Shown in pieces: positions 12,001-23,114 of a stretch of 64,000 nt of DNA (its first letter is position 1; every line of letters starts with the position of its first letter). Origin of the DNA: Lyophyllum atratum. Its lineage: Eukaryota > Basidiomycota > Agaricomycetes > Agaricales > Lyophyllaceae. A model generated the notes under the pieces. It worked only from the letters and a program-made list of their open reading frames with translations, had not been told where the DNA came from and searched no databases. The stretch lies in the NCBI GenBank assembly GCA_014905825.1, contig JACGCN010000058.1, positions 124,001 to 188,000 of the forward strand, read 5' to 3'. The position numbers and the translations under genes are program-made.

Positions 12001-15000
12001 GGAGTAAAGAGTCCGTTAGGAATGTCCACACGCTGAGAAGGTTCCATCCGAAGAGCTTCCACAGCCAGAACAGACATCGGTACTGATATAGGAGTAGGTA
12101 GTCCTGCGCCGGGTGTACCGGCGGGGCTTAACATGAAGGAAGGGGTGCCTGGCAAGCTGAGAGTTGATGGGTGGGAAGTTGGGGTGTGCGGTCGGCTGGT
12201 TGGGTCTGGTACCGCAGGATCGGCACAAACTGGCATTGCTATGTCATTTGGCGGAGGGGAGACGTGCAATTCAGGGTCACTTGGTAAAGTTGCAGCAGCA
12301 TCACCAACGGCGGGTATCGTTTCCTCCAGCTGCATAGCCTCCTCAGATGCGCTCAAATCCGCATCGGCTGCGTCGAGCAGTTGGAGCATGGAGTCGGAGT
12401 CTTTACTCTCCTCAGCAGTTGCTGATGTGGGAACTTCCACGAAGGTTCCATGCCTACTCAACTCCTAAAATGACTTGAGTGAGTGATAGCACGATATTGC
12501 GAAGATATAACATACCTCAGTAAAGGATGGATCAGCGCCAACGAAAGTCTCCTGAGTAAGAACTTCCTCTTCCACGATGGCAGCAGGGGGCCCTGGGACG
12601 GCGTCCACATCGATATTGAGTTCTGTATCAGCGACGGCAGTCTCTTCTTCGTCATTTGTAGGCTCCTCGATTTCTGGGATGATTGGCGTGTCTGCATCAA
12701 TGATATCGGCGGCCCCAGGCAGTTCCTCAGGCTCTAAGATCGTGATTTCCGGAGCGGTCACGTTCCTTGCAGTGAAAGAATCTTCCTGTTCTGAAGTGCC
12801 AGGCAGGTCGATATCCTTGTTAAGTTCGGATGGAGGTGTGGGTAGGCCGAATTCGTGGTGGTGGAACTGAGTTGAAGGCGTTGTGGGTGATTGAGGTTGA
12901 TCCACGGGTGGCGCATCAGAAGGATTATCAAGAAAGCGGTCCTCGACAGGTGCAATTGTCACCTCGTCGGACACGATTACTTCCTCCGTCTCGTCGGGGG
13001 CCACGGTCGATGATTCCGAGTCAGTTCCTGTGACTCGTTAGATTAGAATTGACAAGGACCACATGAGATGGCGACATACCTCCGTCAACCCCATCGACGT
13101 CGATCGAAGGATCGCCTATGATCTTGATAACTTCCTGTCGTGAATCATCCAAGTCTGGCATATCAACCTCACCCACGGCAACCTCCGTATCAGCCACCTG
13201 ATCCTCAGATGAAGCGGCCAACTCGTTCAAGAATGCAGAAGCGTAATCCCAGTCAATATGAGATAAATCAGCTGCTTAACAAGTAAGTCAGGATTGAAAG
13301 ACATATATGGCACCGACTAACCTTGCTGATTTAGATCTCCGGGCTCCTCAAATGCTTCGACTGCCATGTCGTCATAGAGACCTTCGAAATCCAATTCTGG
13401 TGTCTGAAGGGTGGCGAGATCCGATTGTATTGAAGGAGTGTGAACGATGTGTTCCTCTCCATGAATCGAGTCTCCCTGAGCGTCGGTGAGCTCATCTAAG
13501 TCTCCTGGATGGTCTTCAATACCGACGTGGGCGTCCTCCAGTTCAGTCGCAGCCTCGTCATGAGTACCAAGAACCTCCCTCTCCGTATCCGGAATAGGGT
13601 ACTCGATGTCGCCAATGGAGTCAATGATTATGGGACTGTCACCATCGTCACCTGCGCCAAAGTGATCTGCACTGAAATCATGGGCCAGCCCAGGTCGAAC
13701 GTCACCTCCAGTATAGTAATCCCCGGCATACTGTGCGGGTGCGTCCCAATGATCTGGTAGCTCAATAGGATATTCTGTCTGTCGCACACCATGAGGTGCA
13801 AGATGCGGCGGGAAAGCTGGATCAGGGTCAGACAAGATAAGGTATTCGATACATAGAACCACTTACTTGTATCTTCGGACATGGACTGTTCGAAGTCACC
13901 TGAGACCTCGACGATTTCGGGGCCGTCACCTTGCCCATATTCGAGTGGTGTTGTGCCGGAAGTCGGTGCTATGACTTCATCATTTGCCCCCAGATAGTGG
14001 GAGTTGGATGGAACACCCTGTAGAGGAAGAACATCGCCACCAGCATAATAATCTTCAGCGAAGGTCTTCGGCCCTTCCCACTGGTCAGGAATTTCGACAG
14101 GTCGATCCGAGAGGACAGCCTCAGGTATCGCGTCGTGTGGTGGAAAAGCTGCGCATTGTCTTAGGCATCAGATATAAAATTGTAGAAAGGCCTTGATCAC
14201 GCACACGTATCCTCGGACAAAGGTTGCACCTCCTCTGGATCTTTGTTGTCAATATCGTCAACGTCAACGTCAATTACATCCGTATCCTCAGGTTGTCCAA
14301 CGTGCTTCGTGGGTGCTTTATCTTCGTCACCCGCACCAAGGTGATCTGCGGTCAACTCGTCCGGTCTTTCGCGTATGTCGCCGCCAGAATAATAGTCTTC
14401 AGCGTAGGTCCGGGGGCCAGACCACGGATCAGGAATTTCAACAGGCTCCGGTACATCGGGCACGATAGCATGAGGCGGGAAAGCTAGAAACACCATAAGA
14501 GTTAGCTAGCAGGCCGTGCCATGAGAGAAATACTACCAACAAGTGTCATCATCCAAAGGCTGAAATTCCTCGTCGTCCTCCTCGATCTCATCAACTTCCT
14601 CAGCATCAACTTCCTCGGCTAGAGGAGAAGACGGTTGATGGTCGTAATCCTCGGTGGCTGGGTGGCGAGCAGGGCGTATAGTCGTCGCATGGGATTGTGA
14701 AAGGAGCATGAATGTCCCTGTCTCGCCCTCATCGTCGGAGTATTCCTCGTCGAGTTCGTAAAAGGGACGAGTCGAGTCTACAGCATCGCCTTGTTCTTCA
14801 TCGGAGGAGAGCACTATGACTGGTGAGGGCGCTTGTTCCAATGGTTCTACGCCATGTTCATCCTCTTCCCCCTGATAAGATCGTTCTGCTTCTTCTTCGT
14901 ATTCCTCGTCATACTCCTCCTCCGCCTCTTCTTCCTCCTCCTGGTCGACCTCCACCTGTTGCTTCTCGTGGCGTGTCCGGGCCTGCGCGGAAGTCTCCCC

Positions 15001-15576
15001 CTTGCCCCATGCCTGTTCCTCCTCTTCTCCGCTCTCGTCTCCTTCATCCCAAGCCTCCTCCTCCTCCTCCTCCTCTTCCTCCGATGCCTCGTCGACCTGT
15101 TCGACTTGCTCGACGTGGGCTTCGTCTTCGTCTCCTTCCTCTTCCTCGTCCTCGGAGTCTGAACCAATGACAATAGGCTCATCTATATCGCCTTTACCAA
15201 ACCCAGGACCCTCCCGGGGGTCGCGGGCCTTGCCTTTGCCAACGCGTCGTGCCCTGTATCCTACAAGAGAAGTGTCCAGTTGTTCATTCGCGCTGTCGTC
15301 CTCCTCTTCGACGAGCCGCTGTACCTCCTCGTCTCCGCTTGTAGAGAATGTATCATCCTCCAACAAATTAGATGCCGGCTCGCCCTCCACCTCGTCTTCC
15401 TGACCTAGAGCTCGCCTAAGTGCACCTGTGATGCCACCAATCCACGCGTCAAACTCTGGCTGCGTAAACTTATCATATGGATTGTGTATAGGAGACCTAG
15501 CGGGCTTCGGGGTCCGGAGGGAGTATGGCGAGTGGGCGTATGTGGAATGCCTCGGTAGTCCGAACGGCGAGGTCAT
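9052..15576 (-). CDS. Giant (~2,050 aa) acidic, low-complexity repeat protein, eight exons
   Basis: I do not recognise the family. Eight exons (15576-14541, 14483-14205, 14148-13867, 13816-13322, 13271-13080, 13027-12516, 12464-10675, 10624-9052) sum to 6,159 nt with consistent phases, i.e. one continuous frame from MTSPFGLPRHSTYAHSPYSL to a TAG at 9052-9054. The N-terminus has one ordered-looking block, KFTQPEFDAWIGGITGALRR. A long Asp/Glu-rich stretch follows. Exons 2-4 each carry a repeat with core PDxWxGPxxxAxDYYxGGD. Exon 7 has four near-identical 49-residue repeats (147-nt period). A basic Ser/Pro-rich stretch leads to the second ordered block near the C-terminus, IPREEDGPRIFFLVPGCSL to LVGVDMLREQEVYYLPQPG. 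KRKR- and KKQK-type basic motifs suggest a nuclear protein. Two adjacent genes remain possible but the phase agreement argues against it. Confidence 0.75.
11270..11860 (-). repeat. Four tandem 147-nt (49-codon) coding repeats
   Basis: The string GTCGGATAGAGATACGAT recurs at 11322, 11469, 11616 and 11763, an exact 147-nt period, with most intervening bases identical. Each unit encodes a Thr/Pro/Glu-rich stretch containing PIQEAQTTPQ, VETVEDT, VSLSD and LTPQTQQPE. The period is a multiple of three, so copy-number change keeps the frame. Confidence 0.9.
13322..14483 (-). repeat. Three tandem phase-1 exon repeats
   Basis: Three consecutive exons (279, 282 and 495 nt, all multiples of three, all bounded by phase-1 introns) each open with FPPH soon after the acceptor. 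They carry IPDPWSGPRTYAEDYYSGGD, IPDQWEGPKTFAEDYYAGGD and LPDHWDAPAQYAGDYYTGGD, and then a GAGDE/GANDE/GAGDD block. This is the signature of tandem exon duplication including intron boundaries. Confidence 0.85.
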
Positions 15577-16375
15577 TTTGGGGAAAGAGGCAAAACAAAT
15601 CTGCACAATTGAAGAGACGCCGACCACATGACGTGTGACGCACAACACGTGCCGTTACGTAATTCACATTGTATTAGTAATTTGAAGTCGCGGTCTGGTC
15701 GCGGTCGCGACTCTGTCCTCTTGCACCGTCGTGATACCATGGTGACTCCTTTACCTCATGCTATGCAGGTTTCCGTACATGTCATAAAGCTATCAACCAA
15801 GCGATCGAATTCTCGATAGTGTTGGATTCCTAAAAAACATTGATGGAGCCATAATAAATCAGACACAGTTCGACATCGCCCTTGTCGAACCCAGATTGTT
15901 AGCGGCCTGACTCGAGTTGTGCACCACCTTTATTCAGCCTTCACTCAAGTTCATTTTATATGTTCTTGGCAATGACTTCTATTGCCTCATGACTCCGCAC
16001 AAGGTCCACCAATATGAATTTTGACAGCTGGGACGGAACAGGCACCAGAAAACATACTCATGCAATCATGGCACCCTCGCGAGACCAAGGCTGGCAGTCT
16101 TGCACAAAGATAAACTTGTTGCATCTGAATGATATCAAAGCAGCGCACCTCCCGACCTTTTTCACAATCCCTACGGACTGGGTGTCACAGCATTCGAGTT
16201 CAATGACAGGGCACAGGGTCATTGCGTTTCTTTTCGCCCTAGTTCGACACTGGCGCGTCCCGAATAGGTAGCCAGCGGCCTATATAAGGTCCAGGCAGGA
16301 AATCACCCACTCCTTGCCTTTTCTGCTCAGTGCCTTTCCATCTGTACAGCAGTCCTCCTTGCGTCGGCCCAGATC
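15577..16375. other. Intergenic, divergent promoters
   Basis: About 800 bp between the giant gene (leftward) and the CSC1-like gene (rightward). The only site I can name is a TATA box near the right end. Confidence 0.6.
16281..16288 (+). promoter_or_regulatory. TATA box of CSC1-like gene
   Basis: TATATAAG lies 95 bp before the ATG at 16376, a normal spacing for a fungal core promoter with a short 5' leader. Confidence 0.55.
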
Positions 16376-19300
16376 ATGTCCGTCGTCGACCCGTTGAAGG
16401 ATGTTTTGAACGCTGGACGCCGTCTCGATCCAGCTGCCGTAGGGTCACAAGTTCTGCTGATGAGCGGTATCTCTGTGAGCCATACATCTGTTTCCAACCT
16501 CCAATGATTGATACTACGGACCTCCCGATAGGTTGTCACAGTCCTCGCTTTCAATATCTTGCGCCCGAAAAACAAGGTGAGGCCCACGTCTTGTTAGCTT
16601 CGAACAAAACTGACAGTGACAATCTAGATTATTTACGAGCCAAAGGTGAAATATCATGAAGACAATAAACCCCCTCCTCGAATCACGGATTCCCTCTTTG
16701 GTTGGCTTCCACCACTCATTAACACGAAGGAACCAGAGCTCTTGGAAAAAGTCGGTCTTGATGCCGTGGCATTTCTGCGTTTTCTACGCCTCATGCGATG
16801 GCTCTTTTTTGGCAGCGTGGTCTTGACGTGCGGGGTCCTTGTCCCAATCAACGTCTTGTACAACAGGGACCACACAGCTAAGAATCATGATGTGCTCAGT
16901 ATAACGACAATCCGGGACGTCAAGGGACCAATCCTTTATGCTCATGTTGCCGTGACCTACTTGATCACAATCCTACTCGTCGTCCTCGTATATATCCATT
17001 GGCGCGACATGGTCCGACTCCGACACCAATGGTTCCGTTCCCCAGAATATATACAAGCCTTCTACGCACGAACGATAAGTATCACACGTGTGCCGAAAAG
17101 GTTTCAAACGGACGAAGGCCTAAAAGATTGTTTAGATGGCCTAAAAATGCCATATCCCGTTACGTCGTTGCATATTGGACGAAAAGTCGGCAAGCTTCCC
17201 GAGCTCATCGAATATCACAACCAGGCGGTCAGGGACCTGGAAGCCGTTCTGGTGAGATACTTGAAGGGTGGACGGATTGGCAAACGGAGACCAACAATTC
17301 GTGTGGGTGGATTCTGGGGCTGTGGAGGCGTTCGGAAAGATGCTATCGGATTTTACACGTACGCGACCATGACATCAAGTCATTCAGAGGCGGCTTACCT
17401 GACGAAAATACTCATCTCCAGGACCAAACTCAAGCGAACTGAAGCTGCGATCGAGGAGTATCGCGCCCAGTTCAGTACACGCAGACCTGAGAATTACGGT
17501 TTCGCTTCTTTGGCCGCCGTTCCGTATGCTCATATCGTGGCCAAGAAACTGCACAATAAACATCCGAAAGGAACCACTGTCACTCTGGCTCCCAATCCGA
17601 AAGATATCGTACGTACCTGGTTCTACCCACCTTGAGATTGATATCGGATCGTCATTCCCGTCCCAGATTTGGGTCAATATGAGCAAGTCCGACAGTGTTC
17701 TCTTCTGCAGAAAAGTGACAGGCTTTTTGTGGTTGGGACTTATCTGCCTCCTCAGTCTTATCCCACTGTTCCCTGTTGCAACACTCGCCAACCTTGATGC
17801 TGTCAGTATTTTCATTTATCCACCTTTCATCCAGACCACTCAACATCGTTTTGCTCAGATTACAGAAACTGGATATCTTCCTTTTCTTCAAGTTTGGTCC
17901 GACAGTTCTCCCATCTCATATGCCATCGTCAATGGTGTTCTCCCTCCTGCCGTCGCTGGACTATTCACATTCTTCTTACCCAAGGTTATGCGTTGGCTTT
18001 CGAACTATATGGGAGCACTGACGAGAGCACGTCTCGACCGAGCCGTCATTGCACGCTACTTTGCTTTCCTTATTATCAGCCAGTTGATTGTCTTCACTTT
18101 GCTTGGGGTGGCTTTCAGTGGGTGCCTTCTATTTCAGCCGGACCGAAACTGAAACCGCCTTACAGATTCCGTGTTGGAGGTTGTCACCTTGATAGGTAAG
18201 CATGCAAGCGCAAAGACGATACTCAAAAATCTCGATAGTACGTACGTGGGGCTCTCAACCTCCGCGATGCAGCTAATCATTATAATCAGAGCTTCCAGCT
18301 ACGATAAACAAGACGTACATCAACCAAGCGTCATATTGGCTGAAGTGGTTCCGTGCGTATGACTAGATGTTTCGATTCGAATATTACTAATATCCGATCT
18401 TCACCAGTCTGCGCGGATTCTTAGTCGTCTTTGACCTCGCTCAAATACTCAACCTCCTCTGGCTTTCATTCAAGACTCGGTATGTCTCTTTGAGGGTGAT
18501 TGTCAGAAACCGCAACTGACTGTGGCAACGCAGTATATTTGGCCGCACGCCACGCGATATCCGTGAATGGACGAAACCTCCATCGTTTGAGTATGCCATA
18601 TACTAGTGCGTCGCTCATCTGTCTGTTACGTGGAACCGACTCATTTCCATCAACAGCTCCAACCTTGTATGCTTCGTACTTGATCTTAGCGCCTTCCTGC
18701 CCCTCATGAGATTTTTTGCAGCTGTTCATGGGTGCCGTGGGTCTGCTCTTTGCCCCTCTTGCCCCCCTGGTGGCCCTGGCTGCATGTGTCGTCTTTTGGA
18801 TGAGCTCTTGGGTCTATAAATACCAGTTGATGTTCGTGTTCGTCACGAAGGTGGAAACTGGTGGGGTATGTGTCTAACGTCACCTTTCTTCCTTTCACTA
18901 CTTACACAGAGGGCGATACAGCGACTTTGGAATGTCATTATTAATCGGCTTTTATTTTCGGCCATGCTGATGCAAGCGTTGATGGTGCTGAGTGTGTACC
19001 AGCATCTTCCTCTAAGAGACCACGCTGACCAACGTTTTAGCCATCGGGCTGCAATACAAGTTCAAGTCTCTGCAGTGGCTATCCACCGTTCCACCCCTTA
19101 TTATCATCATCGTCTTCAAAATCTTTCTTCACTTCAAATTCGACAAGAAATTCCGCTACTACATTCCTAGCGAGGAAGAACTTGGTCATGCCAAGATTCA
19201 TTCAGAGCGGGCAGATCACAGAGGCCAGCGATTGGAGAACAGATTTGGACATCCTGCCCTCCACGCAAAGCTCTTCACCCCTATGTTGCACGCGAATATG

Positions 19301-20069
19301 ATGCCCCTTTTGACAGAAGTTTACAAGGGCAGAGTGGAGCACGAGAAGATTCGCGGGCTACTCAACGAGCGTGGTGGGAAGCAGCTCGATGTTAATGTTG
19401 TCGAAGGCATCAAGATTGCTGCGATTGAGCAGGTAAGAGCTGATGCTTCGCGGATAACTGGACATGACTCATTTTATTTTCTTTTTTTCAAAGAATGACC
19501 TGGAGTACGATCCTGTTCTATACCAAAGAGATCGGGGCGAGTTGGATTGGGATACACAATCAATGTCCTCCACCGTCCTCCTTTCTCCGAGTGGCATATA
19601 TCCGTTATCTAATACTGGCACTGTCGATCCTCGTTGGAGTAATCCGGAGTACCAGAACTATCTCGCCGCCGGTCCGAATAGTCCAGGTCCTCTTTCCACT
19701 CCTCCAGAGCTGCACAGTGATCAGCGGCATCTGCTGGTTGCACCGCACGGTCACCCCCCTTCAGGATATTTTGGGCAACACTCACACCAACAATCACATC
19801 ACCCTTCAATGTATACCACGACCCCATCCAACCCAGTTAGTCCCGCCGAGCAACGATCCCAGGTCCTCAGCTGGTACTCGTACTCTGACCAGAGTACACC
19901 CTCGACACCCGGAAATCCTGCTCACTACCCACCTCAGCCATTCTATAATCAACATCAATACCCTCCATCTCCTATGAGCCAGCCGGCTTCACCCCCTGAG
20001 GGGTATATGGAACAACAACCTCTATACACATATCACCCTCCCTCACATCAGTTTCAGCCATCACGATAA
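16376..20069 (+). CDS. CSC1/OSCA/TMEM63-family cation channel (copy A)
   Basis: Predicted polytopic membrane protein of the DUF221 family, osmosensitive calcium-permeable channels (family knowledge). ATG at 16376 starts MSVVDPLKDVLNAGRRLDPA. The N-terminal membrane region follows (VVTVLAFNILRPKNK, FLRLMRWLFFGSVVL, AHVAVTYLITILLVV). The cytosolic loop has GRKVGKLPELIEYHN and APNPKDI. The multi-pass core includes ITETGYLPFLQVWS, VNGVLPPAVAGLFTFF, GALTRARLDRAV, YSNLLFMGAVGLLFAPLAPL and WVYKYQLMFVFV. After FRYYIPSEEELGHA and GHPALHAKLFTPMLH comes a Pro/Ser/Gln-rich tail ending at 20069. Around a dozen short GT-AG introns are needed; one of 63 nt after GFYT is stop-free and a multiple of three. 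Its paralogue lies at 43.2-47.0 kb in inverted orientation with matching intron positions where I checked. Confidence 0.9.
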
Positions 20070-20433
20070 CGTGTTTCCAACGCTATTGTTTTTTCTCCTC
20101 CTTTTCAATTCAGGGCACACAGTGATTATATTTTGGTTTTGCGTTGATGGGATTGTATATCTGCCATTGAGCTGCAATATCCCGTAGGGTGATAGATCAT
20201 GGGGTGATGATATTGACGCAGCGGTTCCCGGTCTGCACTACCTACATTTACAAGGAGTACGCTACAGCGCTAGCTAAACTATACGAAACCGCGCCGGTTA
20301 GTTTACCTACTAGTACTGGGCATGTTGAGCGATTCAGCGTGTGAAATGCGCAGAAGTATAGCCTCTGACAAATTCTGGATCGTTCGTTCATCCTTTCACC
20401 GTCAGGCTCAAATGATCCTTTACAGGCTACCAT
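20070..20433. other. Intergenic
   Basis: Gap of 364 bp between two plus-strand genes; nothing beyond T-rich 3' sequence near 20090-20140 was seen. Confidence 0.6.
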
Positions 20434-21259
20434 ATGACATCTCCTGCTAGCAAAAACTTGGACCGAGAACCAAGAATCACCAATTTGGATGCGTATATAA
20501 CATCATCCTCGCGCCCTCAAGAGCCGCTGGCGACTTCCCAGGAGATCCGCGATCGAGGATCGACCTTCGTCGCCAACTTATATCCAGCTACCTCTTCAAA
20601 GGAAGTGCACGCCAGAATCAACTACTTGAAAAATGTCGTACATGGCGCCAAACCAGCTACGCATGAAATTGCAGCCTGGAGATGCATGGTCTTGAAGCAT
20701 GGCCGCAGTGGATTAGGAGGGCCTGATGACTTCGAGTTAAGCGTCGGAAGCATGGATGATAGGGAGCAGTGGGCCGGAGGCAAAGTCTTGAAGGTGATGC
20801 AGACCCACGCAATCATCGATGCGGTGGTCATCGTCAGCCGCTGGTGAGCATTACCACGCCGAATCGCAACTTATATTCATTCATTCTTGGTATTGTAGGT
20901 ATGGTGGAACGATGCTCGGCCCGGCTCGTTTTTCTCATATCGAGACATGCGCGACAGAAGTATGCCAACAGTTCAAGCGCGCAGAAGAGTTCCGGGAATG
21001 CGTATCCACGCTGAAGATTCTTGACGCGGTCCTTGCTGGGCTTCGCGCGGAGTACAGTGGAACATCGGGCACGGATCAATCAACCAACGCGGGAAGCAGT
21101 TCCGTGTCCAAGGACTACTCTACCATAGATGTAGAGAAAGGTAAACGCCTTATCAAAGCTCGGGAAAACGCGATCAAGAGCGTCAAGTCACTTCTCGCCA
21201 AACGCCTCGAGGGACCCGAACACGATGGTAAGAATGCTCCTCCAGACGAGGAAAAGTGA
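20434..21259 (+). CDS. IMPACT/YIH1-family (UPF0029) protein
   Basis: The family includes Yih1/IMPACT, which bind Gcn1 and restrain the Gcn2 eIF2-alpha kinase (family knowledge). ATG at 20434 opens MTSPASKNLDREPRITNLDA. The family core is visible: DRGSTFVANLYPATSSKEV, AATHEI-like KPATHEIAAWRCMVL, then AIIDAVVIVSRWYGGTMLG formed across one intron (GTGAGC donor in the TGG codon, acceptor TTGTAG), and PARFSHIETCATEVCQQF. The C-terminus is a Lys-rich helix with a Ser-rich linker, ending TGA-terminated after PDEEK. I see no N-terminal RWD domain, which Yih1 and IMPACT carry, so a role in Gcn2 control is uncertain. An unseen 5' exon could supply it. Confidence 0.82.
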
Positions 21260-22182
21260 AAACTGGACAGGAGTTCTTTAGGAGCTTAGGCCCTTTGCGT
21301 GCCTGCTCCATGTACCTCCATCACCATCGTCGTTCCACCATTCAAATCCATGCATGTGGACATTCCGAATCGGCATCACACAAAGGCTTTCTACAAGACA
21401 GAACCTACGTCCACCGCTTTTACAACCTTCGCCAGTGGCCCTGATTGTGCAAGGCGTATAAATTGCTAGCTCTACGAGTTGATAACAAGAGTTAGGATAA
21501 GATCAGGAACAGGAATTGAAGGCTGTGGGACGCGTGGTGGATATACCAGAGTTGCTTTACAACTCCCTTGAACTGCCTTAGGATGCGGTTGCTTCGAGCT
21601 ACATAAGGCTTGCAATCGCTGTCTTGTGATCGGCATGTTGTCTGAGGGACCTTGTTATGTTAGTATTTATCCTCATTTTTGTGTTCTTGGATCATGATCA
21701 TAACAACCATAAAGATTCCACAGAAGAGTCCTGACTCGGGGCACAGGGCATTATTCTGTCGACGCTTGGCTGGGAAGTGTGATTGTCTGGGGGACCTTGT
21801 TCATGTTAGTATTTATCCTCCCTTTTGTGTTCTTGGATCACACAACAATCATCACTTCCAGATGCCACGAAAGAGTCTTGACTCGGGGCACAGGGCATTA
21901 ACATTCACTTCTTGTGTAACGACAACACAGTTATTCCATGCAATGGGGAAGGGCACAAGGTTATATCACACTGGCCAGAGGGTCTGGGCATGCATAATCA
22001 CAGTGCAGGCATGGTAGTGAATTGTAAATCGCGGGACGCGCTGCCACGGATTGAAAGTGTCTACAATAGACTGCATTACGGGTATGAGTATAAAATATGT
22101 TCTCAACGCGCCTCCGACCAATAAACAACAGTGTCCTGCCATCAGAGTCTAGTCTTTTCTAACGATCATCATGAATGGCAGA
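21260..22182. other. Intergenic between convergent genes
   Basis: About 920 bp between the IMPACT-family gene and RER1 3' ends. It holds a tandem duplication (next entry) but no supported coding region; short ORFs there lie within the repeated sequence. Confidence 0.6.
21646..21900. repeat. Degenerate tandem duplication, ~146-bp period
   Basis: GGGACCTTGTT(C)ATGTTAG at 21646 recurs at 21791, followed in both by TTTTGTGTTCTTGGATCA. GACTCGGGGCACAGGGCATT recurs at 21733 and 21880. The offset of 145-147 bp shows two diverged tandem copies. Confidence 0.85.
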
Positions 22183-23075
22183 TCACTTTGCCCCATACCG
22201 AGCCTTCCGACCAATATCGAATGGAATGTACTTGTACTTGATCATGTGTCTGTTGAATGTAATTAGTCGGAGCGATGAGACAGAAAAGCGCGATGGACGC
22301 ACTGGATTTGCCTTCGCATAGTCAATGCGAAAAGTACAAAGAAGTAGATGACGAGAATGGGCCAGTAGACGGGAACGTCAAATATCTCAGAAAATGTGCA
22401 GAAAAGGGCTACAACAGTCGCGCGTGTAGACGAAAGCCTTTGGCGATGCTTAGTACATATCCTAGGAATTTCGCGGCATCGAACTTACCAGAATTGCCAT
22501 TCAGGTAGGCGCCGAACGAAAGGACGGAATTCATCGTCGCGCTGGCTGGGAAGAGGACTTGTGGCGCCTGAGTCACCACCTTCCTCGATTTCGTCTGCCA
22601 TGAGATCATCTTGGAGGGACGGGTCGAACTTAGGCTGAAGGAAGGCCAGGAGAAGGTTGAGGAGATATATAGCGTGCGCATCTGCCATTTCAAAAGGGTG
22701 AGAAAGGAACACGTAGGATGAAAATTCTCTGCTTACAGCAGACTGCGGATTTGTTCGGTGGGAAGAGAGGATGAGTTATCTGTCGTATCGTCAGAGGAGT
22801 GACTGACCTATGTACCACTGTAAAGAGTGTCAGAGATAGTTGAATAAGCATAACAATTTCTAGTAGAAACTTACCCCTTGGGCCAGAACAATCCGCAAGA
22901 AAAACAACGACAACAGGCCAGCAGTGGAGAGCCAACGTTGGAGAACATGAGGGGTCCATCGATCTAGGACCTGCTGATACTGGCGCTGCAGTTTGAAGTA
23001 GTGAGCCGAGATGTTTTGGCCCGGTGAAGGGTCAGCACCAGAGCTAGAGAACTGAGCATCGCTGGAGGACATCAT
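22183..23075 (-). CDS. RER1: RER1-like ER retention receptor
   Basis: Golgi four-helix membrane protein that returns ER proteins by COPI (family knowledge). Start [18 protein letters not shown] at 23073-23075 (a second ATG follows directly). Then [31 protein letters not shown], an intron-separated [19 protein letters not shown], the acidic loop [24 protein letters not shown], then across an intron [29 protein letters not shown] and [19 protein letters not shown] ending TGA at 22183-22185. The segment between WYI and AIYLLN is spliced by a ~110-nt intron in my model; a small extra exon may hide there because orthologues keep a VxYA stretch I could not place. Confidence 0.9.
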
Positions 23076-23114
23076 GACGGTTGGAAATGGGTCGTGACAC
23101 AGTCACACGTCACA
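23076..23114. promoter_or_regulatory. 39-bp bidirectional start-codon interval
   Basis: Only 39 bp separate the RER1 ATG (minus) from the kinase ATG (plus). Core promoter or 5' UTR of each gene must therefore overlap the other's transcribed or coding sequence. The interval contains GTGACACAGTCACACGTCAC, with palindromic GTGAC/GTCAC elements. Confidence 0.6.

Noticed and set aside
14823..15403. Plus-strand frames rich in Pro, Leu or Ser over the giant gene
   Set aside because: These are antisense shadows of the acidic GAG/GAT-rich coding exon on the minus strand.
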